A stretch of DNA of 64,000 bases. It comes from Diphasiastrum complanatum. Lineage: Eukaryota; Streptophyta; Lycopodiopsida; Lycopodiales; Lycopodiaceae. The notes under the pieces were generated by a model. It did not search any database. It was given only the letters and a program-made list of their open reading frames with translations, and was not told the DNA's origin. A program made the position numbers and the translations under genes. Within the stretch, counting starts at the first letter, position 1, and every line of letters starts with the position of its first letter. Shown piece by piece: positions 1-9,715 of the stretch. The stretch lies in assembly GCA_029204225.1 (NCBI GenBank), contig CM055096.1, forward strand, positions 59,254,397 through 59,318,396, read 5' to 3'.

Positions 1-822
1 CCCCCTACAGTTCAAAATGTTGAGACTCTTATATTGGCAATCAACAATCTTCAACAACAAATTCTTGATATGCAGGCAAAACATAATAAGGAATAGCAAG
101 AGTGGAGGGAATTGGCGCAAACTAGGCAAGCTTTGCACCATCCTCTCTTCACGCCAGATCTTTTTTTAGGAGAGAAGAAAGATACTCTCAATGTCGTGAT
201 TCCGTGGTTGGATCGTTGGAGTTCGCATTTCTCTATGCATGATTCGATGGATGACAACAAGATCAGTATGGCTGTCATGTATTTGCGAGGTAAAGCATTT
301 ACCTGGTGGCAGGATCTTAGAGGCAAGGCGGAGGTCCCCAAGTCTTGGGAGGACTTTTGTAAGGCCTTCAAGGTGGCCTTCTTACCCATCTTGGATGAAT
401 TCGAGTTCTATCGCCAATATGCGACAATTCACATGGGGAACTGGCCTTTGGATGCATACCTGCAAGATTTTCAAGAAGTATATTCTCGTTTTGCTACAAG
501 AATAGATCCTGCTTTAGTCAAGTTGCATTTTATTTTGGGATTGCCCAAAGATTTTCAACTCGATGTAAGGAGGAACCAGCCTCATACTCTTGAGGATGTT
601 GTTCGCTATCTAAGCTATACGATGACACTTGTATAGTAGCCAAGCCTGAGCCTACTGGCCAACCCGAGGCAAAGGGTCCAAAGACATTCTTTTCAAAGAA
701 AGGAAAAGAAAAGGTGAAGGGTACTCCCTTGGAGCCAAGTGGATCAAAGAAACGATCCTCCATGGACCAAGAAACCTTCGCAAAGGCCAGAAGCGACAAC
801 TTATGCATTAATTGTATGGAAT
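1..822 (+). pseudogene. Ty3/gypsy gag fragment (plus strand), left end cut by window
   Basis: The frame is open from base 1 apart from a TAG near position 94, and runs to a stop at 634-636. It shows the retrotransposon gag (PF03732-like) pattern: a hydrophobic start LHHPLFTPDLFLGEKK, the tryptophan-rich stretch FTWWQDLRG, and LGLPKDFQLDVRRNQPHTLEDVVRY near its end. Further on, in another frame, lies the first half of a zinc knuckle (LCINCMELG, about 801-825), after which the match breaks off where gypsy LTR-like sequence begins. Gag would form the capsid of the retroelement particle. The gag of the minus-strand gypsy at 4490-5405 is a clear relative (same FLRGKA and LGLPKEFQLEVRHNQP motifs), so this is a second member of that family. 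Frame breaks and truncation show it is not functional. Confidence 0.85.
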
Positions 823-829
823 TGGGTCA

Positions 830-1330
830 ACAGACGGCGGACGGTCAGACAGAGAGGTCATTGCTAAAGCACAATCGGGTGACGAACGCTACGTTACCAC
901 CCAACCATAGAGGTATTGCCACCTCACCCCCGTGCACTGGAGCTATAGACCACCATCAAGCAAGCTCGGCCATGGTGTCCCATACCACCATGCCTTACCC
1001 TCGACCCTCGCCTAGCTACATCCTAAGGCCTAGATAATCGTCCTGACCTGATCACCAGTGAAAGAGCTCTTCATTCTCCAGGAGAGAATGAATGCCAAGC
1101 TCATGGGAATCCACCTCTATATATATAGTCCAGGTGGGGTCACCTCCAACCATAGGAGTCACGCATGACCATCGACACGCGGCAGTTGTGCACACTGAGG
1201 CGGGTCCATCACAACGAGTCACCGCGCACCAATAAGATATTGACATGTGGCACCCAAAAGACCTATAGCTCCATATCAGCATTCCGTCCCCACCTCAAGT
1301 TTCCTGTTGCGTGCCCTTATGGGTATGTAA
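830..1330 (-). repeat. 3' LTR of the minus-strand gypsy
   Basis: It matches 6975-7184 over about 200 bases (hallmark 'caccccgtgcactggagctatagacc' region) and ends at TGTAACA directly beside a polypyrimidine run that is the element's polypurine tract on the other strand. A TATA-like run (ctatatatatag) lies near 1112. Its outer edge, next to the plus-strand gag fragment, is not sharp: the first bases expected from the other LTR are not recognisable. Confidence 0.7.
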
Positions 1331-1344
1331 CATTCCCTCCCCCT

Positions 1345-1767
1345 TTAAGAGTCTCCTCCTAATGGGAGCAAACCAGGGAAGTTCAGTCTTAAATAGTCTT
1401 CTCTCTCCCAAGTGTCCTCATCATCTGACTTGCCTTTCCAACGTACAAAAAATTCAGAAACCAACCGGTTTCTCAATTGATGACGATGAACGTCAACCAC
1501 GTTTTTAGGTATGTTAGGAACAGAGGTAGACAGATCCTCTAACTCAACCAGTGCACCTTCCAGAATTAGGGAATCCTTCCTACTAAGTTGTTCCTTTAAA
1601 CAACTTACATGGAACACAGGATGAACCCCAACCCCAATCAAAAGATCTAGCTGGTAAGCGATCCGGTTGATTTTTACAACCTTATAAGGTCCGCTATAAC
1701 GAGGAGATAGCTTATGACATTTTCCCATCCGAAGTACCTTTGAATCCTTAGGGATTTTAAGATACAC
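1345..1767 (-). pseudogene. Gypsy integrase C-terminal region with chromodomain
   Basis: 140 codons without a stop. The N-terminal half has the integrase C-terminal signature LSPRYSGPYKVVKINRIAYQLDL followed by HPVFHVSCLKE. The last 45 residues hold a chromodomain-like stretch (LVSEFFVRWKGKSDDEDTWE) with the aromatic residues and RWKG typical of chromoviral integrases. Such domains are known to bind modified histone H3 and steer integration to heterochromatin. The frame differs from the upstream integrase core (1674-2036), so a frameshift separates them. The stop lies just before the polypurine tract, as expected for the end of pol. Confidence 0.88.
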
Positions 1768-2746
1768 CCAGGTTTCGACCTCAACTTCCCGAGGTGAGCG
1801 ACCGTGGTTAGCATAAAATTGAGCTCTATCTTGAGCGGTTTTCCTAAAGAATGCAGTTGAGAGCCATACATCAACATAAAAGGACTGAATCCGGTGGCAG
1901 AATGCTTGGCACTATTGTGCGCGAACTCAACCATTGGGAGATACTTTTCCCAATCAAAACTTGCCAGTGAACTTGGAGGCACGATCACTAGCAATATCAT
2001 TCGGCAAACCATACAATCTGAACAACTTTTCAACAAAAAGTTGGGCTAGTTTAGATGCCTTGACAGTTAATTTAGTTGGTATAAATTGTGCCATCTTGGT
2101 TAGCTTGTCAATCACCACCAAATGGCATTGTGATCACTCCATGTTTTAGGAAGTCCAATCACAAAATCCATTGAAATACTTTCCCATTTCTTATTGGGAA
2201 TTTCCAAGGGATGTAGAAGACCTGCAACTTTGAGTCTTTCTACTTTGTTTTGCTGGCATTGTTCACAACCTTGAACGTATGCCTCCACATGACCTTTCAT
2301 CTTAGGCCAGAAGAAATTATGCCTGACAAGGTCAAGTGTCCTCTCTGTATGCCTGGGTGACTAGCACAAGGGTTGTCATGACACTGCTGCAGGATTTGGG
2401 CCTGCAAGTCCTCCCTATCCGGCACACAAACCTTTCCCTTTCGGAAAAGCAGGCCAATCCTTATGGAATAGTCTTCAAGTATCTTATCATTTCGGGATTG
2501 CTTGGGATCCTGCATCCCAAGGTCATCACTAGATCTAGAATTTCCTGTCAGGACATCTAGCCAGATGCGACCGAAAAACCTATCAGTTCGACAAAGATCC
2601 CGTAGTGGAAGATACAAATAAGGTTGGATCTCAGCAAAGCATAACTGATTAATCTCTCCAATCCAACTCAAGGCATTGGCAACATAGTTCGACGTACCTT
2701 TACAATACTTAATATCGAACACAAACTCCTGAATGAGTTCCGACAT
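1674..2746 (-). pseudogene. Gypsy integrase: zinc-binding and catalytic core pieces
   Basis: Three overlapping frames cover it. The first (2746 to 2297) holds the end of RNase H (CKGTSNYVANALSW) and the start of the HHCC zinc domain (CHDNPCASHPGIQRG). The second (2300 to 2112) completes it with GCEQCQQNK and enters the core at MDFVIGLPK. The third (2036 to 1674) has FDWEKYLPMVEFAHNSAKHSATGFSPF, the late core motif of gypsy integrases. The enzyme would join reverse-transcribed DNA to the host chromosome. The frame changes at about 2110 and 2298 and the missing middle of the core mean it is dead. Confidence 0.85.
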
Positions 2747-3324
2747 CTAGCCTTACGGCCACGAAGGTCCTTGGCATCACAAATATACTTAAGGGATTGG
2801 TAATCAGTCACCACCGTAAATCTAGCACCATAAAGATAATGCCTCCAGATTTTTAACGCGTGAATGACTCCAAAAAGCTCCTTCTCATAGGTAGAATACC
2901 TCGTCTGAGCAGGATCCAGCTTCTTGCTTTCAAAAGCAACTGGTCTACCATCCCGATAAAAAACCGCTCCTACAACAAAGTCACTAGCATCCATATCAAC
3001 CACAAAGGGTCGGTTAGGATTGACAATGTGTAAAATTGGAGCCGTAGAAACACAGTGCTTGAGAGTCTCAAAACTCTCATTCATTTCATCAGTCCATGTT
3101 ATCAATGGAATTTTTCTGCAGATACATTTTTTCTTCACCCCCTTAAGAACGTTCGTTAAGGGCCATGCAATTAAGGCATAGTCCAAAATGAACCTGTGAA
3201 AAAATCCTATGAAGCCCAAAAAGGATTTCACATCACGAATTGTCTGAGGTCTCGGCCATTCTCGTACCTTACGGACTTTGTCATATTCGATTTCAAGACC
3301 TTTATCGAATATGACATGGCCCAA
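2668..3324 (-). pseudogene. Gypsy reverse transcriptase end and RNase H
   Basis: 218 codons open. It starts in the RT thumb (YLGHVIFDKGLEIEYDKV and FLGFIGFFHRFI are the usual gypsy signature). It then passes through the connection (TWTDEMNESFETLKHCVSTAPIL) into RNase H with VDMDASDFVVGAVFYRDGRPVAF (first catalytic Asp), the YEKELFGVIHALKIWRHYL segment (catalytic Glu) and VTDYQSLKYI (catalytic Asp). Frame is lost after KDLRGRKAR, where the downstream integrase frame takes over. Confidence 0.9.
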
Positions 3325-3329
3325 GTATT

Positions 3330-4262
3330 TGAGTTTAGTTTGAAAGAACTCACATTTCGACTCCTTTTTAGGATAGAGCTTTTCTTGCCTTAGAAGATCC
3401 AGGACAACAAGAAGATGCTCTTCATGCTCCTCAAGGGTCTGTGACTATATATTAATATGTTGTCCAAATACACCACCACAAACTTTCCCAGATATGGACG
3501 AAGAATATCATTCATCATCGGCTGGAAAGTGGCAGGCGCATTCGTGAGTCCAAAAGGTAACACTAAAAACTCATAATGGTCGTACCTGGATCACAATCTA
3601 GTCTTAGGAACATCTTCGTTCCTAATCCTTATCTGATGGTAACCTAATCTAAGATCAATCTTGGAGAAATACTTAGCTCCATTCAGACGATCCATAAGAT
3701 TATCCATCCTAGGTAAGGGATATCTGTTCTTGATGGTTAAGTCATTTAACTTTTTCAAGTCACCACACAAACGTTGCCACCATCCTTTTTATTAACTAAA
3801 AGGATTGGTGCTCCCCAAGGGGACTTACCCAAATATGGCCCATCCTAAGGAGTTCTTGTACTGCTTAGAAATTTCATCTTCTTCCTTGATGCTAATCCTG
3901 TATGGAAAAAGAGATACAGGTTGGCTTCCAGGAAGCAACTCTATCTGATGGTCAACACTCCTTTGGGGAGGTAGGCCATCAGGGAGTTTATCGGGAAAAA
4001 CATTGCTATACTCTTGCCTAAGTTTGTTAAATATTCTTCCTTCAGGTGAATTATCACTTAAAGGATTATTGACAAGCACATTCAAAGGCAAACGCAATAA
4101 ATCAATATTTAGACTCTGGACTGCATGGTCATCCACATAGATTTCATCTTTCAAAAAACAAAGATAAACTTTATTACCAAAATCTTTCAAATATTCAACA
4201 ACTTCTAAACCAAAAACGATAAGATCAAAAGGCCTATTTACATCACCTTTTAGCTCAACCAA
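3330..4262 (-). pseudogene. Gypsy reverse transcriptase N-terminal part, multiply broken
   Basis: The frame 4262 to 3825 gives the linker and the start of RT: the segment EYSNVFPDKLPDGLPPQRSVDHQIELLPG is the usual gypsy entry into RT. Downstream the protein continues only as short pieces in other frames, with stops. One piece (about 3400-3330) reads [26 protein letters not shown]-like sequence. The YxDD catalytic box expected near 3460 is not intact. Confidence 0.8.
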
Positions 4263-4287
4263 TGAGCCCTTATGGAAAAAGGAAATA

Positions 4288-4530
4288 CTATGTGTAACAT
4301 AATCCTCTTAAAGACTCCGTTTTAGAGTAAAACCACTCTTTTCCTAAGATTATGTCTATGCTATCCAAATTCATTATATGAAAATCTAGCGGTTCAACAT
4401 AATCTTGAATTTGAAGCGGCAGCTGAGGAACTAGCTGGTCCCATGCTTGCAGATCTTCCCCCGACACCATTTTCACCACATACAAGTGATTACTTGGCAC
4501 GGTAGCTGCCTTGAGCTTTTGGTGTTTTAA
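4288..4530 (-). pseudogene. Gypsy aspartic protease region
   Basis: The C-terminal part of the 187-codon frame ending at 4288 contains FHIMNLDSIDIILGKEWF, which matches the retropepsin C-terminal pattern (hydrophobic-D-hydrophobic-I-L-G-x-x-W) of gypsy polyproteins. The N-terminal active-site triad (D-S/T-G) is not seen upstream: the segment between the zinc knuckle and this motif is shorter than expected, so the protease has probably lost its N-terminal half. Confidence 0.65.
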
Positions 4531-5405
4531 AAGATTTAGGTTGCCAGCCAAATTTCTTTTGCTTTTTCTTCGGGCAATCTTTTGAAAAATGCCCCTTCTC
4601 CATACAGGAGAAGCACAAGCCGCCGGTTCTCGCCTTGTCATAGTCTGTGCGATCCAACTTGACGCGCTTTTTCTCGCCTTGGAAACCGGTGTCCATCTTG
4701 TCTTTGCCCCGCTTCTTGAAAAATTTCTTTTCTTTTTTATCAGCCTTGGGCAAATTTTACTCCTTGCAGGAAGCAAAATGGGCATCATCGAAGATTTTCG
4801 CAAAGCGAACTGCATCCTCAATAGTCTGTGGTTGGTTATGCCGCACTTCAAGCTGAAATTCTTTCGGAAGCCCTAAAATAAAATGTAACTTTAATAGGAT
4901 AGGATCGATTCGCGAAGCGAATCGAGGCAAAATCTCTTGGAATTCTTGGATATAGGCATCTAATGGCCTAGCACCCATCTGCATGGTGGCAAAACGTCGC
5001 CAATGCTCAAAGTCATCCAAAACCAGAAGAAAAACCGTTTTAAAGGCTTCTTGAAAGGCATCCCAGGTGGAAGGGGCACCAGTGCCTTACCGCGTAAAAA
5101 CATGAGGGCAGAGGCAATCTTTGTACTATCAAGCAAGTCGTGCATGGGAAAATGACTTTTCAACCGATCGAGCCATGACAGCACAACATTAGGATATCGG
5201 TCCTTCTTTTCACCAGAAAAGAATTTCGGATTAAACATAGGATATAGGAGAGCGGACCGCAAGTGCGTTGAAGAACGCCACTCTTGCTCGGCCGTGGGAT
5301 TTGGTTTTGCAGCAAGTTCAAAGCTTGAACAAGCTGATTGGTATCTACATCAAGAGGAGGAGGTGGTGAAGACGGTCCTTCACCCGAGGGCATAGCAGGA
5401 TCCAT
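4490..5405 (-). pseudogene. Gypsy gag with zinc knuckle
   Basis: An ATG at 5405 opens a proline-rich N-terminus (MDPAMPSGEGPSSPPPPLDVD). The frame then shifts into the gag core: YPMFNPKFFSGEKKDRYPNVVLSWLDR, FLRGKA and LGLPKEFQLEVRHNQPQTIEDAVRFA. A lysine-rich linker leads to a complete CCHC zinc knuckle, CFSCMEKGHFSKDC, that would bind the element RNA. At least three frame changes (near 5260, 5020 and 4760) break it. This is the same family as the gag at 1-822. Confidence 0.88.
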
Positions 5406-5409
5406 TGCG

Positions 5410-6950
5410 CACTAAGGAAGGAGACAAAGAAAAAACGGCAAGGGCTTCGCAACAAAGTGGCTTAGGGATCTTGAGAGAACTACTCAAAGAGACTAGGCCA
5501 CAATTAAGCTCCTCAATGGTGAAGATGGAGACTTTACCCCCCACCCCACTCCTTTTCCTTCCTAAATGGCCTTGCTGGGTGGCGGGCCTTATGGATGCCA
5601 CCTAGCAAGCACATGGGCTCCAAAAACAACTAGCAACCCCTTATGGGGTCCACCTACCCTCATAACACATGGCCACCACCCTCCCTACGCCACCTCACCC
5701 AAGGGTCACTTCCCCATGGATCACCACCTTAACCTCTTGGCCTTATGGCCCAAAGAAACACCTAGGACTCCTCTAAGGCTTGTCCTTAGGCTTAGGAGGA
5801 GGTGCAGGTACAATTGTATGTTCAAGAGGAGGAGGTGAAGGAAAGGATTGCACTTTTCCTCCCAAAAAGTGATGAAGATAGTGGAAATGCAAAAAAAATT
5901 TGTGTATGCAGGTGGAGCTTTACAAGGAGGAGGTTTAAGGCCAAGAAAGAGGCTCAATAAGATAGGAAGAAGGGCACACATGTCTGCAGCAAGTACAGGC
6001 TGCAAGTATAGTATATTTAAAAGCTTGCTCACAAACTTTGAAACAAAGTTTTGTAACTTAGGAATAAACCTTAGCTTTAAGACTTTGTAACCAAAGTCCA
6101 ATAAACTTTTTAAATGTACTTATTAAAAGTACAATGATTGTTTACAAAGTTTTAAAAGGTTTACTACACGTTGTGTTTATTTGTGTTTACTTTCAGTTTA
6201 CAGGGCAAAGAAAAATGTTTGCAAAATTTTATCTTCAAAGTTTCAAATGTACTTTTGAAAGTACAAACACATGTACACAAAGCTACTAAACTTTTCAAAG
6301 TTTACAAAAACTTTGAGAACATTGCTCTTTACAAAGTTTAGACTTACAAAGTTTACTTTTCTTTGAAACTTTGTTTACAAGTCATTCATCACATCACCTC
6401 ATAAAAAGTACTTTGCAAAAGTACAAGGAGATGTGATTAAAAGCATGATTAACTCCCCCACAACTAAAAGAAAGGTTGCTTGCCACCTGTGTATCTGTGC
6501 CTGGGCCCTGCAGCCTGCGGCTGCTGTCCCTGCCTGAACCAGGCTGCTGTACGGACAGAACTGCGCGGGGGGGCGCAGGTGCCCGGCAAATTTTTTGTTT
6601 TTCTCGAATTTTTTTTTTTGCAACATATAAAACAGATTTGCGAAACAAAAAAAAATTCCGACTTCCGACTGCCCATAACCAAGGCCAAAAAACAAAATCA
6701 ATTTCTGAATATTTTTAAAACCGCTAAAAAGTCAGAAAACTGACAAACTTCCACCATAGCTAGCAAAGGTGGCTCGTTTTCAATCAAAACGACCTCGGGT
6801 TGAGACGAACCAAAAAGCAAAGTTGTTCAGCTCGATTCAACGAATACAACTAAGCCTTCAGAAAACATCAGCCAAAAGCTTAAACCAACCAAAAACTTAA
6901 GTTAGAGCAGTTGCACCTAATACACAATGATCAATGGCTCTGATACCAAA
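5410..6950 (-). other. Leader region of the minus-strand gypsy, non-coding
   Basis: No gag-pol homology here; the small frames do not look like proteins. 5600-5800 is CA-rich. 5990-6400 is dominated by repeated ACAAAGTTT/AAACTTTG words, with short palindromes such as GTACTTTTGAAAGTAC. 6470-6600 is GC-rich. The stretch ends in GGCTCTGATACCA (6938-6950), complementary to the initiator-methionine tRNA primer site. I read it as the 5' untranslated leader of the element. Confidence 0.55.
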
Positions 6951-7184
6951 TGTTAATATCCCCATCGTCGTTCCGGTCATTGCCAAAGCACAATCAGGTG
7001 ACAAACGCTATGTTACAGCCCAACCATAGACAACCATAGAGGTACTACCGCCTCACCCCCGTGCACTAGAGCTATAGACCACCATCAAGCAAGCTCGGAT
7101 CTCCGATAAGCCATGGTGTCCCATACCACCATGCCTTACCTTCGACCCTCGCCTACCTACATCCTAAGGCCTAGATAATCGTCT
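6951..7184 (-). repeat. 5' LTR piece of the minus-strand gypsy, truncated
   Basis: It begins TGTTAATATCCCC directly after the primer-binding site and matches 830-1035 up to 'cctagataatcgtc', then diverges. The rest of the LTR (the counterpart of 1036-1330) is absent, so the outer end of the element has been lost or replaced by unrelated sequence. Confidence 0.65.
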
Positions 7185-9660
7185 TGCATTCAACTTGCGA
7201 GAAATCATGCACAAACAAAACACATAGAGGTTGACCAACACTTTATACGAGAGAAAGTGCATAGTGGAGAGATTGGGCTAACGTTTTGCAACACCAACAA
7301 TCAGATTGCTGATAGCTTTGCTACACCACATAGTAAGTAGCTCACTCATATGGTTGACACCTAGACTTTTCATGCATGTACTTGAGGTGCTTGCCTCACA
7401 CGGGACTTGGAGGACCCACGCCCTCATCTCTCTTACTAGCAATTCATTTTCCCTTCTAACTTTTGGTGTTGTGAGGTGCTTATGCAATTCTCCTTGTATT
7501 TAATGTTTTCCATAGCTAAGTTTCTCAGGCTTTCCTGGTTGATCTAGTATTGCAGTTAAGATACTCCATAGCTAGGTTTTGCAATTCATCATAATCTTGG
7601 GACAATCTACTTATAGTATACAAGGCTCTCAAGTAAAAGCTTCTTGTACCTATAATTCTAAACAGAACCTTGCTTGCATCCAATTCAGTATGGGCAATTG
7701 CAAACCGTTTCTAATTTCATAGAGCTAGAAAAGCTTCAAAAGTTCTAGTGCTTGCTTGGATCCAGCTCTTAGTGTGAGCATTTGTGAACCTTTTCTAATG
7801 TTACAGGACTAGAAAAGCTTCAAAAGTTCTGGTGCTTAATAATACTTAGGCCTACCCTCCTGCTAAAAGTTGATGCTAGAGCAAAGATTACGTGCTCGTC
7901 TTGGGAAGGTCTAGAAGAGCCTTGTATGACAAAGCTTGGAATTAATATCGGCAATATGGTGATTTAGGATTGCTGGAAAGCAAAAGACCGCGGACCTCCC
8001 TCGATGTTATTGCATTGATTTCATTTTGATCTATTAACTTGACCGAATCTACCCATCTGTTTATTGGACTGTGAATCTGTCCATCCTAAGAACTTTAGAA
8101 ATTCTTAAGTTTGTCATCTAGTATATCCACATGCACTAAGAATTTTGTACTTTATTGTAAGCTATCCATTTAAGTATAATAACCTAAGAGAGCAATCTCT
8201 CTTAGAAGATTGCATACATGCATCTTCTGATCCGGGAAATCCCATTAGGGTTAACCGAAACGTGCACTAAATTCATTTTTTTTTCAAAAGAAAGATTTTA
8301 TACTAAATTTTTGTTTTCTTTGTTTAAGTAGTCTGTGAATTTTTTTCAGCTACTATTTAGTATCTTTCTTAGGCTATTTAGTGTTTTCCTTTTTCTTTTC
8401 TTTTTTTTGATGAAAAAAATAACTATCCGGACAGTGTTCCACTGTCCAGAACGCTCGTTCCAAATTGTTGTTGCAGCAGATCAAGATTCGCTGCAACACT
8501 GGAAGACTGTATGCCGCTGAATATTGTCTTTGTGAATAAATCTTCTCCAAAAAAGCGCCACTAAATAAGATTTTTGACCCTAGAGCCTGTGTGTGTGAAT
8601 GTGTGAACAATCAAAACATTCATTAAATTGGCACACCTTTGCATGCTATTTCCAACCAAAGTCGTCGATATTTGCAACAAAGAAATAAGTTCCAACATTC
8701 GTGCATTTTTCCAGGGACCAAAAATCTTATGTTTTCCGGTTAGAGAAGCAAAGTCTTGCTATAGAGCTTGAATGCCCATGTTTTCATATAGTTATTTGTG
8801 AGTAGTCAACAGATACACTACAATCATATGAGCTTGATTCTAAAGAATTGGGTCCTTTTCATATCTCAGAGCATCAAGAAAGACTAGTAGGGTGCACTTC
8901 AGTTCATGGAGGCACATGAGCCAATTATTTACAATGGCACTTCATAACTTCCTTTCAGTGGTTTCTCTTGCCATTCACAAAGAGGAGAATGCAGTGTAGT
9001 TGACAACCTCTTCAAGATCCTAATTTCAGCTTCCACATGTCATGGACTTCCATGGCTCACACTACAACTCAAATCAATCCTCACATTTGGCTCGATTTCT
9101 CACTTTCCCACCAGCTTGAGGGAGACTATGTTCAAGCTTCCCATTGAATCTACTACAACAAAATTTGTACATTAACAATAGGTTTCAACAAACATTCATA
9201 CACGTTGCTCTCTCGCTTTCTAGTCAGACAAAGATGCATTCTGCTCGCTTGGATGACATATTTGATATGTATTTCAGTCTTGTGAACTATTTTGGCACTT
9301 AAAAGACACTAATAGTCTCTCGCCGACAGCATATTGCCTCCAGATCACATGTTAGAGTTACCAAACCTCATAGACCTAGAGCATATGGGCGTAGACCCAC
9401 TGCTTCAGCACCAGCACCTGCATCCTCTTCTATACTTACTTTCTTCAGCAGTGTTTCAGTTGTGATGTGATCTATCACATAGTTCGGACGGTTATTGTAT
9501 AGTTATACGACACCCCATTGTACCATATTTCGGACTTCCATGTCTAAGAGCAGTTTAGAGATTTTGTCTGGTCTTAATAGACCAATTATTTTAGCTAGTA
9601 GTTGTCGTTTATTGTGGAGACCCTTACTTTTGGCATTAATAGACGTTAATAAAGCTTTCT
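7185..9660. other. No gene recognised; probably intron DNA of the metal transporter gene
   Basis: No frame shows a protein family I know on either strand. I searched the minus strand for the missing 3' exons of the transporter gene (a segment around DPLAG and the C-terminal cation-efflux domain) and did not find them. A short repeat occurs around 7730-7840 ('ctagaaaagcttcaaaagttctggtgctt' appears twice). If the transporter gene is intact, this and the gypsy cluster to its left lie in one intron of more than 9.7 kb. Confidence 0.45.
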
Positions 9661-9666
9661 CTCTCT

Positions 9667-9669
<3 letters not shown>

Positions 9670-9707
<38 letters not shown>
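9670..9707. repeat. (CT)n microsatellite just inside an intron
   Basis: About 19 CT units on plus, reading (GA)n on the strand of the transporter gene. It starts within about 10 bases of the GTGAGT donor that ends exon 5 (donor at 9715-9714), so the first bases of the intron are almost pure GA repeat. Confidence 0.95.
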
Positions 9708-9711
<4 letters not shown>

Positions 9712-9715
9712 TCAC

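Larger units (their letters stand above)
830..7184 (-). mobile_element. Ty3/gypsy chromovirus, minus strand, degraded
   Basis: On the minus strand the order is LTR piece (6951-7184), primer-binding site (6938-6950, complement of TGGTATCAGAGCC), long leader (5410-6935), gag, protease, RT, RNase H, integrase, chromodomain, polypurine tract (1331-1346, TTCCCTCCCCCTTTAA on plus) and 3' LTR (about 830-1330). The two LTR pieces share the segment from the 'cattgc(t/c)aaagcacaatc' start to 'cctagataatcgtc'. The right one then diverges, so the pair is incomplete. The LTR reads TGTTAAT... at one end and ...TGTAACA at the other. Several frameshifts and stops interrupt pol. The chromodomain at the integrase C-terminus places it in the chromovirus branch. 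Confidence 0.85.

Noticed and set aside
6394-6743. Several overlapping frames of 70-100 codons on both strands
   Set aside because: They lie in the gypsy leader, overlap one another and have no recognisable family; shadows of a GC-rich patch.
7278-8610. Short frames between 7.2 and 8.6 kb as missing transporter exons
   Set aside because: None contains the expected DPLAG helix or the cytosolic domain, and no frame has matching splice phases.
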